Source: Gammaproteobacteria bacterium (GTDB lineage Bacteria > Pseudomonadota > Gammaproteobacteria > Steroidobacterales > GCA-2729495). Taken from it: a stretch of 64,000 nucleotides of DNA. This document shows positions 19,691 through 28,259 of the stretch, piece by piece. The stretch spans positions 1 through 64,000 of the forward strand of contig JADZBS010000034.1 of the NCBI GenBank assembly GCA_020851975.1, read 5' to 3'. Position 1 is the first letter of the stretch. Each line of letters opens with the position of its first letter. A program made the position numbers and the translations under genes. The notes below the pieces were generated by a model. That model was not told the origin of the DNA and made no database searches. It was given only the letters and a program-made list of their open reading frames with translations.

Positions 19691-22069
19691 ATGCGAAGCC
19701 TGAGAGTCAAGGTCCTGGCGCTGGCGGCGCTGTTGGTGGTGTTCACGCAGGTTGGAACCATCGGCACGCTCCTGTTTGCCGCCAACCGGGAGGTGCATCA
19801 CACGGCGGCGGACAAACTCGTCACGGCCGGCACGATGCTCAGGCGGGTGCTGCAGCTGCGCGCCGACCAGCTCCGCAACACACTGCGCGTCCTTGCCAGC
19901 GAACGCGACTTCGTCGCAGCCGTGGCGAGCAATGACCCGGATGCGCTCGCCGCCGCACTGAAACGGTCAGGCGCGCGTGTCGACGCCGACCTCCACCTCG
20001 TCCTCGATGCCGAAGGCCACCTGCGTGGCGGTCTGGCCGGCTCGATGGCGTTTCCCGACACGTTCGACATCGCCATCCGCAACACCATCGAAGGCAGCCC
20101 GGATCGCACGATCGGACAGGTCGGCTCAGGTGCCTTCGACCTCACGACCGTGCCGGTGCCGGCGGCCCCCGGGAGCCGCCCCGCGACGCTGACCCTGGGC
20201 GTGGCGCTCGACAACGAGCGCGCGCAGCGCATCGCCCGGCTGTCGGGCCTGAACGTCGCCTTTGTAGGCACCGGCGGAGGCGATGCCGGGACGGTCCTGT
20301 TCGGCACGTCGATCCAGGGTCTCGACACACGGTCCCTGTCCCGCTCCATCCCCGGACACGCAGCCCGTGACGGCCAGATCTTCGAGTTGCGCGTCGCCGG
20401 GCGGGACTATCTGGCGATCTACCAGCCGTTGCTGAAGGATGCGTCCGGCTTCGGCGCACTCCTGCTCGAGCCCCTGGACGATGCCCTGGCGCCCTACCGC
20501 ATCCTGCGCTCGACCGTGCTCGTCCTCGGCGGGCTGGCCCTGCTCGTCGCGCTCGCCGGCGGGGCCCTGGCGGCGCGCGCCATCACGCGCCCGATACGCC
20601 AGCTCTCCCACGCCGCGCACCGCATCCGCAACGGCGACTACAGCGAGCCCGTGCGCGTCCCGGCCGACGACGAGCTCGGCATGCTCGCCACGGCTTTCAA
20701 CACGATGCGGAGCGGAATCGCGGAACGCGAAGAGCGCATCACCTACCAGGCCCGGTTCGACCCCCTGACCGGGCTGCCCAATCGCCTGATGGCGCTCGAA
20801 CGGCTCGAGCAGGCACTCCACGCGGCGCAGGCCGGCGAACCGGGCGTCGGCCTGCTCGTACTTGACCTCGGCAGCTTCGGCGCCATCAGTTCGAGCCTCG
20901 GCCACGAGATCGGCGATGCGCTGATGGCCCAGGCCGCCGAGCGCCTGCGTGCCAGCATCGACGCCCGTCACCTGCTGGCAAGACTCGAGGGCGACCGCTT
21001 CGCGGTGGTCGTCGAGGGCATGGGAATCGATGCGGCCCGGGAACTCGCCGAGGACGTACACCGCCTGCTCGGCATCGGCCTGTCGGTGCACGACGTCAAC
21101 GTCAGCCTCGATGCGGTGATCGGCATCGCGCACCATCCGGAACACGGCAACGCCGCCGACCGGCTGCTGCTGCGGGCCATGGTGGCGCAGGAAGACGCGC
21201 GGGCTGCCCAGCAGCGCATCCTGGTCTACCAGGACGGCCGCGAGGAGCACCGTGCGCGCCAGCTCGCGATCCTCGGCGACCTGCGGCGTGCCGTCCGTCA
21301 CGACGAACTGCGACTCTACCTGCAGCCCAAGGTCTCGCTGGCCGATGGCCGGGTCTGCGGTGCCGAGGCGCTCGTACGCTGGGACCACCCGACGCTCGGC
21401 TGGCTGCCGCCGGGCGAGTTCATCGGCGTGGCCGAGCGGTTCGGGAACATCTCGCTCATCACCCACTGGGCGCTCGCCGCCGCGGTGCGCGAGTGCCGGC
21501 TGTGGATCGAGGAAGGGCTCGACCTGACGGTGTCGGTCAACCTGTCCGGCCGTGACCTGCTCGACCAGCGCCTGCCGACGTTCATCCTCGGACTGCTGCG
21601 CGACCACGACCTCCCGCCCCGGCACCTGACGCTGGAGGTGACCGAGGAGGCGCTGGTCCGGGATTTCTCGCGGGCGACGCTCGTGCTGCAATGCCTGCGC
21701 GACCTCGGCGTGCGCATCGCCATCGACGACTTCGGCACCGGGTACTCATCGCTGTCGCAGATCCGCAACCTGCCGGTCGATGAGCTGAAGATCGATCGCA
21801 GTTTCGTGATGCAACTGCCCGCGAGCCGTGAAGACGCTGCCATCGTCGGCGCTGCCGTCGACCTGGCGCACCACCTCGGCCTGGAGGTGGTCGCCGAGGG
21901 CGTCGAATCGGCGGCGGCACTGGACTGGCTGGCCTCCCGCCATTGCGAGGCGGCCCAGGGATACTTCATCAGCCGTCCCATGCCGGCCGAAGCGCTGGTC
22001 GACTGGGTGCACCGCTACCGAGCCGGGCGCGATGCCACGCCCGACATCACCTTCGTGCGGGCCGGCTGA
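19691..22069 (+). CDS. c-di-GMP phosphodiesterase: sensor-HAMP-degenerate GGDEF-EAL
   Basis: 792 residues from the ATG after a GGAG; the longer open frame upstream lacks coding character. Membrane helix ~6-28, a periplasmic sensor region, second helix ~272-295, HAMP ~296-348, then GGDEF-like and EAL domains. The GGDEF motif is replaced (LEGDRF around residues 432-437), so it should not make c-di-GMP but may bind GTP as a regulator. EAL residues are intact: Glu559-Ala-Leu in GAEALVRWDHP, DDFGTGYSSL (from Asp679), QGYFISRP near the end. Predicted to hydrolyse c-di-GMP to pGpG. Convergent with the next gene. Confidence 0.93.
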   Translation: MRSLRVKVLALAALLVVFTQVGTIGTLLFAANREVHHTAADKLVTAGTMLRRVLQLRADQLRNTLRVLASERDFVAAVASNDPDALAAALKRSGARVDADLHLVLDAEGHLRGGLAGSMAFPDTFDIAIRNTIEGSPDRTIGQVGSGAFDLTTVPVPAAPGSRPATLTLGVALDNERAQRIARLSGLNVAFVGTGGGDAGTVLFGTSIQGLDTRSLSRSIPGHAARDGQIFELRVAGRDYLAIYQPLLKDASGFGALLLEPLDDALAPYRILRSTVLVLGGLALLVALAGGALAARAITRPIRQLSHAAHRIRNGDYSEPVRVPADDELGMLATAFNTMRSGIAEREERITYQARFDPLTGLPNRLMALERLEQALHAAQAGEPGVGLLVLDLGSFGAISSSLGHEIGDALMAQAAERLRASIDARHLLARLEGDRFAVVVEGMGIDAARELAEDVHRLLGIGLSVHDVNVSLDAVIGIAHHPEHGNAADRLLLRAMVAQEDARAAQQRILVYQDGREEHRARQLAILGDLRRAVRHDELRLYLQPKVSLADGRVCGAEALVRWDHPTLGWLPPGEFIGVAERFGNISLITHWALAAAVRECRLWIEEGLDLTVSVNLSGRDLLDQRLPTFILGLLRDHDLPPRHLTLEVTEEALVRDFSRATLVLQCLRDLGVRIAIDDFGTGYSSLSQIRNLPVDELKIDRSFVMQLPASREDAAIVGAAVDLAHHLGLEVVAEGVESAAALDWLASRHCEAAQGYFISRPMPAEALVDWVHRYRAGRDATPDITFVRAG

Positions 22070-22087
22070 CCAGCCCCGACCGGCGTG

Positions 22088-22651
22088 CTACGAGGCGGGC
22101 TGCAGGGCGAGTACGGCGGGTGCGGCCGCGAACACCTTCGTGTACAGCGCCTGCTCCTGTCGGGCTTCGTCGTCGCTGACGCCCGCCATGTAGGCCCAGT
22201 CATCCAGGGAAAACAGCGACTGCGCCAGGTCGGTGATCGCCCCGTGGTGTCCCATGTTGGCGGTGATGTAGCCGGTGTAGTCGCGACCGATCCGCTCGAA
22301 CTCCGCGAGCCACTGCGCGCCTTCGTTGCGCAGCCGGTCGCGGCACTCGAGAAATGCCTGCAGGTGGCGCTGGTTGCCGTCGAGACGCTCGTCGAGTTCC
22401 TGCAGACCCTGCCGGGCGCGCTCATCGAGCTTGTCGCCGAGCTTCGCGCGGATCATCTCGCCCATGCGCACGTCCTGGATGTGCAGGCGATGCATGGCGG
22501 CATCGATGTAGTCGGCGACAGCGATGTAGAACGGTGCCCACGCCGGGTCATTACCCGAGCCACGCTCCAGGGCTGCCGACATGGCCTGGCGCACCGATTT
22601 CAGGCGCCGCCTTTCGTTGGCGACACGCTCACGCAGCGGGATCTGGTTCAT
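22088..22651 (-). CDS. Helical protein of unknown function
   Basis: 187 residues from an ATG preceded by GAGGA; the frame extends 5' but that part reads as arginine/serine-rich shadow. The protein looks almost entirely alpha-helical with many charged residues (RERVANERRRLKSVRQAMS; KLDERARQGLQELDERLDG) and scattered His/Glu/Asp in helices (YIDAAMHRLHIQDVRMGEM). This could be a four-helix bundle such as a hemerythrin-like protein, but the canonical HxxxE/HxxxxD ligand set is not convincingly present. No signal or membrane segment. It stops 37 bases upstream of the LEA-lipoprotein stop region on the same strand order, so they may be co-transcribed. Confidence 0.6.
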   Translation of the reverse strand: MNQIPLRERVANERRRLKSVRQAMSAALERGSGNDPAWAPFYIAVADYIDAAMHRLHIQDVRMGEMIRAKLGDKLDERARQGLQELDERLDGNQRHLQAFLECRDRLRNEGAQWLAEFERIGRDYTGYITANMGHHGAITDLAQSLFSLDDWAYMAGVSDDEARQEQALYTKVFAAAPAVLALQPAS

Positions 22652-22688
22652 GACACGGTCCTCGGTATCGGGTGGTGCACGCAGAACA

Positions 22689-23204
22689 TCAAGGCGCTGC
22701 CTCCCGCGGCGGCGATGGCGCCAGCAGACTGCCGAGCGAGAGGCGGCCCGCGGCGTTGATCGGCAGGCGGTCACGACCGCGTCGGCGCACGTCGATGAAA
22801 CCGTCGAGCTGGTAGCCGATGCCGTCGGCTTTCGGGGGGGCCGAGAGGATGGCGAACAGCGCCGGCGCATCCCGCAACAGGTTCATGGTCACGCGAACGT
22901 CGACTTCCGTTCGCTCTCCCGGCGGGATGGAAAACGCAGCCAGGGTCCGGCCCTTGGCGGCTCGCACGCCGTCGAGCTGCAGCTCCAGGCTGCCCCGCTC
23001 CACTTCGAGTGGTACGGTATTGGGGTTGAACAGACCGAGGCGGGCACGCAGCGTCTGCCCGGTGATGCCGAAGACTTCCGGTTCGAGACTGCGCAGGTTG
23101 ACGATTGGCGGTTCGATCGGTTCCGGCTCGACCATGCTGCAGGCTGCCACCAGGCACAGCGTGGTGAACGAAGCGGCGACGGCAACGGGTCGGAACACGC
23201 GCAT
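22689..23204 (-). CDS. LEA type 2 / WHy-domain lipoprotein
   Basis: 171 residues starting at the ATG that opens a lipoprotein signal: MRVFRPVAVAASFTTLCLVAACSM, with lipobox VAAC at Cys22. A GTG six codons earlier is possible but less fitting. The mature part begins with a Pro/Glu-rich linker, then a WHy-type LEA-2 domain (IVNLRSLEPEVFGITGQTLRARLGLFNPNTVPLEVERGSLELQLDG), whose Asn-Pro-Asn motif is diagnostic. Residue +2 is Ser, predicting outer-membrane sorting. LEA-2 proteins are linked to desiccation or envelope stress; the exact role here is unknown. Confidence 0.85.
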   Translation of the reverse strand: MRVFRPVAVAASFTTLCLVAACSMVEPEPIEPPIVNLRSLEPEVFGITGQTLRARLGLFNPNTVPLEVERGSLELQLDGVRAAKGRTLAAFSIPPGERTEVDVRVTMNLLRDAPALFAILSAPPKADGIGYQLDGFIDVRRRGRDRLPINAAGRLSLGSLLAPSPPREAAP

Positions 23205-23315
23205 GACGGCACAGGATAGCACCGTGGAAGGGCACTACGCGCCGGACAGCAGCGTTTGCCCGCCCTGATACAGGCGGTCGCCCGGGCCCTTGTCGCCGGC
23301 AAGGGAGACCGATCG

Positions 23316-23559
23316 ATGACCCGTGCATCCAGAATCCTGTTCCTGGTGACCGGGCTCAGCCTGGCCTCGGCAGCGATGCTCAGCGCCTACGGCTTCCATG
23401 GGTTGCCGGGCGAGGTGACCGGTGCTGATCTCCGGTAGCATCGACGCGGAGGTCCTCGGTGCACCAGCGAGCATCAGCGCTGTCGCACCACTCGGTGGCA
23501 GCGCCTTCAGGCTGGCCCGGGTGCTGACGGCGATCGGCGGCTGGCGCCTGCGTCCCTGA
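23316..23559 (+). pseudogene. Decayed DUF423 (YgdD-type) membrane protein gene
   Basis: An ATG with GGGAGA upstream starts a 40-codon frame (MTRASRILFLVTGLSLASAAM ... AYGFHGLPG) resembling the DUF423 N-terminus, stopping at TAG 23436-23438. In the +1 frame from about 23425 the sequence continues as LISGSIDAEVLGAPASISAV, then APLGGSAFRLARVLTAIGGW and RLRP, ending at TGA 23557-23559. This matches the DUF423 C-terminus (SGS...L.P.GG..F..GW.L...G..RL). The middle, normally with two membrane helices and the YQ..H motif, is missing. So an internal deletion of roughly 40 residues with a frameshift has inactivated the gene. Confidence 0.65.
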
Positions 23560-23635
23560 TGCCGCACGCCGGACCACGCATCGCAGCGACGTTCCTGTAT
23601 CCTGTGCGCCGCTTTCCACCAACGGAGTCTCCGGC

Positions 23636-24415
23636 ATGAAGATCGACAGAACGGGCTTCCTGCGACTGGCACTGGCGGCGATCGGCGCCATCCTGGTCAG
23701 TGCGTGCACGGGCCTGAACCCGGCGCCGAAGACGATCCTGGTGGCGGGCGCCAGTGGCCAGACCGGCCAGCTGATCGTCCAGCACCTGCAACGCAGCGGC
23801 TACCAGGTGCGCGCGCTCGTGCGCGACACGGCCAAGGCCAGGGCGCAGCTCGGTGAGGACGTCGAGTACGTCCAGGGAGACGTCAAGGACCCGGCCACCC
23901 TCGTGGCAGCCGTCGCCGGTGTCAGTGCGGTGATTTCGAGCATCGGCTCCCGGGGCAAGGACGGTCCGGACCGGCCTGAAATGATCGACTACCACGGCGT
24001 GCGCAACCTGGTGGATGCCGCCCGGACGGCCAGGGTCGGGCAGTTCGTGCTCATCTCGTCGCGTGGTGTCACCCAGGACGACCACCCGCTGAACCGCATG
24101 TTCGGCGATGTGCTGCGCTGGAAACTCAAGGGCGAGGACTACCTGCGGCAGAGCGGCCTCGCCTACACGGTCGTCCGCCCGGGCGGCCTGCTCAACGAGC
24201 CGGGCGGTCGCGCGGACATCGCCTTCGAACAGGGCGACCGGCGTTTCGCCGGCACCGTGCTCTCCATCCCGCGTGAGGACGTCGCCATCGTCTGCGTCGA
24301 GGCGCTGCGGCACCCGGAGGCACAGTTCCGCACCTTCGAGATCCATCGCACGGAAGGCGCGCCGGTGACGGACTGGCAGGCCCGGTTCGCCGGGCTGAAG
24401 CCCGACGCCGGCTAG
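23636..24415 (+). CDS. NAD(P)-binding SDR-like (NmrA/atypical) protein with lipoprotein signal
   Basis: 259 residues, ATG after CGGAG. The start MKIDRTGFLRLALAAIGA then ILVSACTG is a signal peptide with lipobox VSAC (Cys24). A Rossmann fold follows at once: VAGASGQTGQLIVQHL (Gly38-x2-Gly41-x2-Gly44), VQGDVKD, SVISSIGS-type strand, and late YTVVRPGGLLNEPG. The family binds NAD(P)H and acts as oxidoreductase, epimerase-like enzyme or redox sensor. An exported member is odd because nicotinamide cofactors are cytosolic; the DRTGFLR phrase is one change away from a twin-arginine motif (DRRGFLR). Ends 7 bases before the convergent protease gene. Confidence 0.85.
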   Translation: MKIDRTGFLRLALAAIGAILVSACTGLNPAPKTILVAGASGQTGQLIVQHLQRSGYQVRALVRDTAKARAQLGEDVEYVQGDVKDPATLVAAVAGVSAVISSIGSRGKDGPDRPEMIDYHGVRNLVDAARTARVGQFVLISSRGVTQDDHPLNRMFGDVLRWKLKGEDYLRQSGLAYTVVRPGGLLNEPGGRADIAFEQGDRRFAGTVLSIPREDVAIVCVEALRHPEAQFRTFEIHRTEGAPVTDWQARFAGLKPDAG

Positions 24416-24422
24416 GGCGGCG

Positions 24423-27248
24423 CTATCCGATCGGCACCGTGCGCCAGCCGCTGCCGGGCTCGCAGTCCGGCAGCGCCGCGTGTGCCGGTGGACAGGTCAG
24501 CTCGCCCCAGCTGATCTCGTAGGCAGGCCAGTAGGTCTGATCGAGCTTCAGCGTCAGCACCTCGGTGAAGTTGTTCCAGGTCACGGTCGTGAGGCGCACG
24601 GACTCGCGATCGCGCCGGCCACGCACAGCCGCGACGAACGCGTCGAGGTCTGGTGTGGCGTGCCCGTCGACCTCGACGATGCGCCGCCCGGCGAGCAGGC
24701 CGTAGCGCGAAGCCGGCGAGCCGTAGGCGAAGAACGCGACGTAGACCCCGTAGGGTTCGACACCGCGTTGGGCGGCCATGTCGCGGTACGGCGCCTGCAG
24801 CAGTGCACCGGCCCACATCACGGCGCGACGCACCCCCTCACCATCCAGTGAAACGGTCGGCACGTCGAGTTCGACGGTACGACCGGCACGCAGCACCAGC
24901 AGCCGCGGCACGTCGCGCTGCGTGGCCATCTCGGCCTGGCGCGGACGCGTGACCGGTTCACCATCGATGCCGAGGAGCAGGTCGCCCGGCTGCAGCAGCC
25001 TGGCCGCCGGACTGCCGGCCACCGCGCGGTTTACCGTGAGCACCTGCGGGCGCTGGCGGTCGTGCGCCTGCAGGCGCCGCGCCCAGGTCTCCGGCAGGCC
25101 GAGTTCGCGAGCCCCGGCGAGTGGCATCTGACCCCACTCGACCTCCAGCGACCGCAATGCACGGCCCTCGCCCGCCAGCGCAACCATCTCGCGCACGAGA
25201 TCGGCCGGAATGCCGCGGTTCTCCTGCGCTGCCTCCCCACCCCGCTGGAACGCGAAACTCGACCACAGTGCCACGGCGTCGCCACGCCGATCGAGGATGA
25301 CACCGTCGATGTCCTCCGGGCCATTCACCAGGTCGAGTGTCTCGAGGTTGGTCTCCCGGAAGCGGATCGTGCGCGACAGGGGGTACTGCGCCGCCTCGAC
25401 CGAAGCCACCTCGGTGCTGCGGTAGATCAGCTTGAAGTCCGGCCGCAGGCCGACCACCTGTACCGACTCGCCGGGCCGCGGCAGCGTGCTGCCGAGCCGG
25501 GCGGCTCGCACGGGCGTGTCGCCGATCAGTGCCGGGTCATAGGCAACCAGTGCCAGGTTGTGGGTCGGGTGTACCCACTCGACCCTCCCGGGTATCTCCA
25601 GGCTGCCGCCGAAAGTGATCTGCACGTCGCCCATCGCCTCCGGCACCGTGTTGCGGTCGACGACGACATAGCCCCGCGCCGCATCGACGACCAGGCCCGT
25701 GCCGTAGTAGTGACGGTCGGCCACGCCGGAGATCGTGTACGGCATGTCGAAGTTGACCAGGACGAGCGAGGATGCGATGCGCCCGATCCGCCCGTCGGCC
25801 TGCTCGGCGAAGCGCGTGGAACGCGGCACCGCCTCCGGTGCCGGTGGCCCGGCGGCCAGCGCGCGGCACGGCCAGATGCCGCTCGCGTCGTCGCGCCGGC
25901 AGCGACGTGCCGGGAACCAGCGCCGATCCATGCGGATCGACCGCAGCTTGCTGGTGGCCGGATCCTCGAACGTGAAGAACCGCACGGCCGCCTGCTGCTG
26001 ATCGGCCAGCGTGCCGAGCACGGCCTCGAGGTCGTCGAGCCCGCGCACGGGCTGGTCGTCCACGGCCACGATCACGCTCGAGCGCGGGATCGACGCGGTG
26101 CCGAACACATACCCGGGGTTGGCGATGTAGACACCGCTTGTCGACCGGTTGTAGTGGCGCGCCTGCTGCAGCGACAGGTCGTGCACGACGGCGTCGCCGA
26201 ACTCCAGATAGTCGGCTGGCGTCAGCGCATGCAGGTCCTCGACACGCACCTGCACGTCGAGCAGCGCACCATTGCGCGCCACGCCCAGCGCGATCTCCCG
26301 CCCGACACTGTCGTCCAGGACAGCTTCCAGCGGCACGAACTCCGTGACCGGTGCGCCTTGCAGTCCGACCAGCACGTCGCCGACACGCAGTCGCCCGTCG
26401 GCCACACTGCCCGGTATCACCTGCTCGACGACCAGCATGCCGGTCTGCTCGGGAAACTGCCGGCGTATTCCGGCCGCTGTCGCCTCCGGCAGGCCGAGCC
26501 GGCGCAGTTCATCGAAGGGCTTGTGAGCGAATACCGTGGCGAGCGTGCCGCGTGCGACCGGGCGGCCGGCCTGCAGCAGGGCAAGTACGTGCGTCACGCG
26601 GTCCAGTGGCAGGAAGAAGCTCGTGGCTGCCTCGTTGCTGCCGCCGGCATTCAGCGCCACGACGCGCCCGTCGATGTCGATCACGGGCGAGCCGGACGAT
26701 CCACCCGAGGTGCCGGATGCGGCCTGCAGGTAGAAGGTGTTGAAATCGTTGTAGTTGCCGCGTCCGTAATCGGGTGCCGGACGCCGCAGACGCGCGATCG
26801 TGCCCGAAAGGATCGACAGCTGTTCGCCGGCATCGTTGCCGACCACGCGGATCTCGCGGCCGAGCTGGGCACGCTTCGGGGCGAGTTCCAGCTCCGCCGG
26901 CTTCACGTAGCGCAGGCTCGAGGGGTCGTACCGGAAGAAGCCGAAGTCGTGCACCGGGTCGCGGTACACCGGAGTCAGTTCGACCTCTTCCTGGTTGACG
27001 AACAGCGCCTCGGCGCGCACCGGGCCGGGTGAGACGACGTGGCGGTTGGTGAGGATCAGGCCGCGGCGGGCATCGACCACGAAACCCGTGGCCTGCGTCG
27101 ATTCGTTCCACTCGGTGTCGAACGCACGGGTCGCGTCGACCTTGATCGCCACCACGCCGGAGGCGATGTGCTGCAACGTGCGCCGCCAGGCGGCGGATGG
27201 CGCATCGCCCCCGTCGGCGGCCAGGGCCGGGGCGGCGAGCACGAGCAC
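24423..27248 (-). CDS. NMA111-like tandem HtrA-type protease with PDZ domains
   Basis: 941 residues from GTG 27248, but that start leaves only LVLAAPALA of a signal peptide; reading back to an ATA at 27276-27278, six bases after GGAG, gives a complete signal (IALRSIAAAAVLVLAAPALA). First trypsin-like domain has an intact triad: His70 (TNRHVV), Asp101 (HDFGFFR) and Ser185 (GGSSGSPV), with the phrase FNTFYLQAASGTSGGSSG characteristic of yeast Nma111. PDZ-like domains follow (~260-350, ~350-430). A second protease-like domain (~480-690) has lost His (VVVDRNTVP) and Ser, and two more PDZ-like regions end the protein. Periplasmic quality-control protease with one active and one structural domain. 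Last gene after pfkB. Confidence 0.85.
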   Translation of the reverse strand: MLVLAAPALAADGGDAPSAAWRRTLQHIASGVVAIKVDATRAFDTEWNESTQATGFVVDARRGLILTNRHVVSPGPVRAEALFVNQEEVELTPVYRDPVHDFGFFRYDPSSLRYVKPAELELAPKRAQLGREIRVVGNDAGEQLSILSGTIARLRRPAPDYGRGNYNDFNTFYLQAASGTSGGSSGSPVIDIDGRVVALNAGGSNEAATSFFLPLDRVTHVLALLQAGRPVARGTLATVFAHKPFDELRRLGLPEATAAGIRRQFPEQTGMLVVEQVIPGSVADGRLRVGDVLVGLQGAPVTEFVPLEAVLDDSVGREIALGVARNGALLDVQVRVEDLHALTPADYLEFGDAVVHDLSLQQARHYNRSTSGVYIANPGYVFGTASIPRSSVIVAVDDQPVRGLDDLEAVLGTLADQQQAAVRFFTFEDPATSKLRSIRMDRRWFPARRCRRDDASGIWPCRALAAGPPAPEAVPRSTRFAEQADGRIGRIASSLVLVNFDMPYTISGVADRHYYGTGLVVDAARGYVVVDRNTVPEAMGDVQITFGGSLEIPGRVEWVHPTHNLALVAYDPALIGDTPVRAARLGSTLPRPGESVQVVGLRPDFKLIYRSTEVASVEAAQYPLSRTIRFRETNLETLDLVNGPEDIDGVILDRRGDAVALWSSFAFQRGGEAAQENRGIPADLVREMVALAGEGRALRSLEVEWGQMPLAGARELGLPETWARRLQAHDRQRPQVLTVNRAVAGSPAARLLQPGDLLLGIDGEPVTRPRQAEMATQRDVPRLLVLRAGRTVELDVPTVSLDGEGVRRAVMWAGALLQAPYRDMAAQRGVEPYGVYVAFFAYGSPASRYGLLAGRRIVEVDGHATPDLDAFVAAVRGRRDRESVRLTTVTWNNFTEVLTLKLDQTYWPAYEISWGELTCPPAHAALPDCEPGSGWRTVPIG

Positions 27249-27300
27249 GGCCGCCGCCGCAATGCTGCGCAGCGCTATGACCGTCTCCCCGATCGTGAAC

Positions 27301-28239
27301 TCACAGGGGTGGCGCCTGGCCGAAGGCCTTGCGATAGGCGGTCGCGATGGCCGGCGGCGTGAAGACGTGGTTCTGCGTGCCCTGGTGGGCGATCTTCAGG
27401 GCACCGATCAGGGAGGCAAGCCGTCCAGTCTCCTCCCAGGCGAGCCCATGCATCAATCCGTACAGCAGGCCGGCGCGATAGGCGTCGCCGCAACCGGTCG
27501 GATCGGCGATGCGCTCGGCGCGCACCGGCGGAATGTCGTGGCGGCGACCACCGGCGAAAATGGTGGAGCCCTGCGCACCGCGCGTCACGATCAGGGCGCG
27601 CACCCCGGCGGCGATGCGCTCCTCCGACCAGCCGGTGCGCTCGCAGAGCAGGCGCCCCTCGTAGTCGTTGACGGTCACCCAGGCGGCCTGCCCGATGAAG
27701 TGGCGCAGGTCCTCGCCGTCGAACATCGGCAGGCCCTGGCCGGGGTCGAAGACGAAGGGAATGCCGAGAGCAGCGAATTGCGCTGCGTGCTCGATCATGC
27801 CCTGCCGGCCATCCGGGGAGATCATGCCCAGTGTCACGCCGGCGTCCGCCGGTACGCGGTTGACGTGCGCCTGGTCCATCGCGCCGGGGTGGAAGGCCGT
27901 GATCTGGTTGTCGTCCAGGTCCGTGGTGATGAAGGCCTGGGCAGTCAGCGCCGCGGGCAGTTCCGTGATGAAGCGCTCGGCAAGCCCCAGCTCGCGCAGC
28001 CGCTCGCGGTAGCGACCGAAATCCCGGCCGACCGTCGCCATGATCAGCGACTCGCCGCCGAGCAACCGCAGGTTGTAGGCGATGTTGCCGGCGCAGCCGC
28101 CGAGTTCCTGGCGCATGTCCGGCACCAGGAAGGCAACGTTCAGGATGTGGATCTGGTCGGGAAGGATGTGTTCCTTGAAACGACCACGAAATACCATGAT
28201 GTTGTCGTAGGCCATGGAGCCGCAGATCAGCGCTGACAC
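27301..28239 (-). CDS. PfkB-family sugar/nucleoside kinase (adenosine-kinase-like)
   Basis: 312 residues. Ribokinase-fold landmarks: GSMAYDNIM at the start, GGCAGNIAYNLRLLGG substrate motif, and the C-terminal DPTGCGDAYRAGLLYGL with the catalytic Asp and anion hole. The HILPDQ...NVAF phrase and overall look resemble bacterial adenosine/carbohydrate kinases of about this size. It lies 20 bases after gcvPB and just before the NMA111-like gene, apparently in the glycine-riboswitch operon. If it is an adenosine kinase, it would clear adenosine made when S-adenosylhomocysteine from one-carbon metabolism is recycled; that link is inference and another sugar substrate is possible. Confidence 0.85.
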   Translation of the reverse strand: MSALICGSMAYDNIMVFRGRFKEHILPDQIHILNVAFLVPDMRQELGGCAGNIAYNLRLLGGESLIMATVGRDFGRYRERLRELGLAERFITELPAALTAQAFITTDLDDNQITAFHPGAMDQAHVNRVPADAGVTLGMISPDGRQGMIEHAAQFAALGIPFVFDPGQGLPMFDGEDLRHFIGQAAWVTVNDYEGRLLCERTGWSEERIAAGVRALIVTRGAQGSTIFAGGRRHDIPPVRAERIADPTGCGDAYRAGLLYGLMHGLAWEETGRLASLIGALKIAHQGTQNHVFTPPAIATAYRKAFGQAPPL

Positions 28240-28259
28240 CCGGTTTCCTCCTCGGTGGT

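Noticed and set aside
19468..19785. N-terminal extension of the propeller-like protein
   Set aside because: The extra ~106 codons are Arg/Ala/Ser-rich and overlap the leader and start of the EAL gene; the chosen ATG begins the first regular segment.
20878..21237. Active diguanylate cyclase domain in the EAL protein
   Set aside because: The catalytic GGDEF is replaced by LEGDRF at residues 432-437, so cyclase activity is not expected.
25062..27032. 656-codon open frame antisense to the NMA111-like protease
   Set aside because: Arg/His/Gln-rich shadow with no domain; the opposite strand has an intact catalytic triad and PDZ regions.
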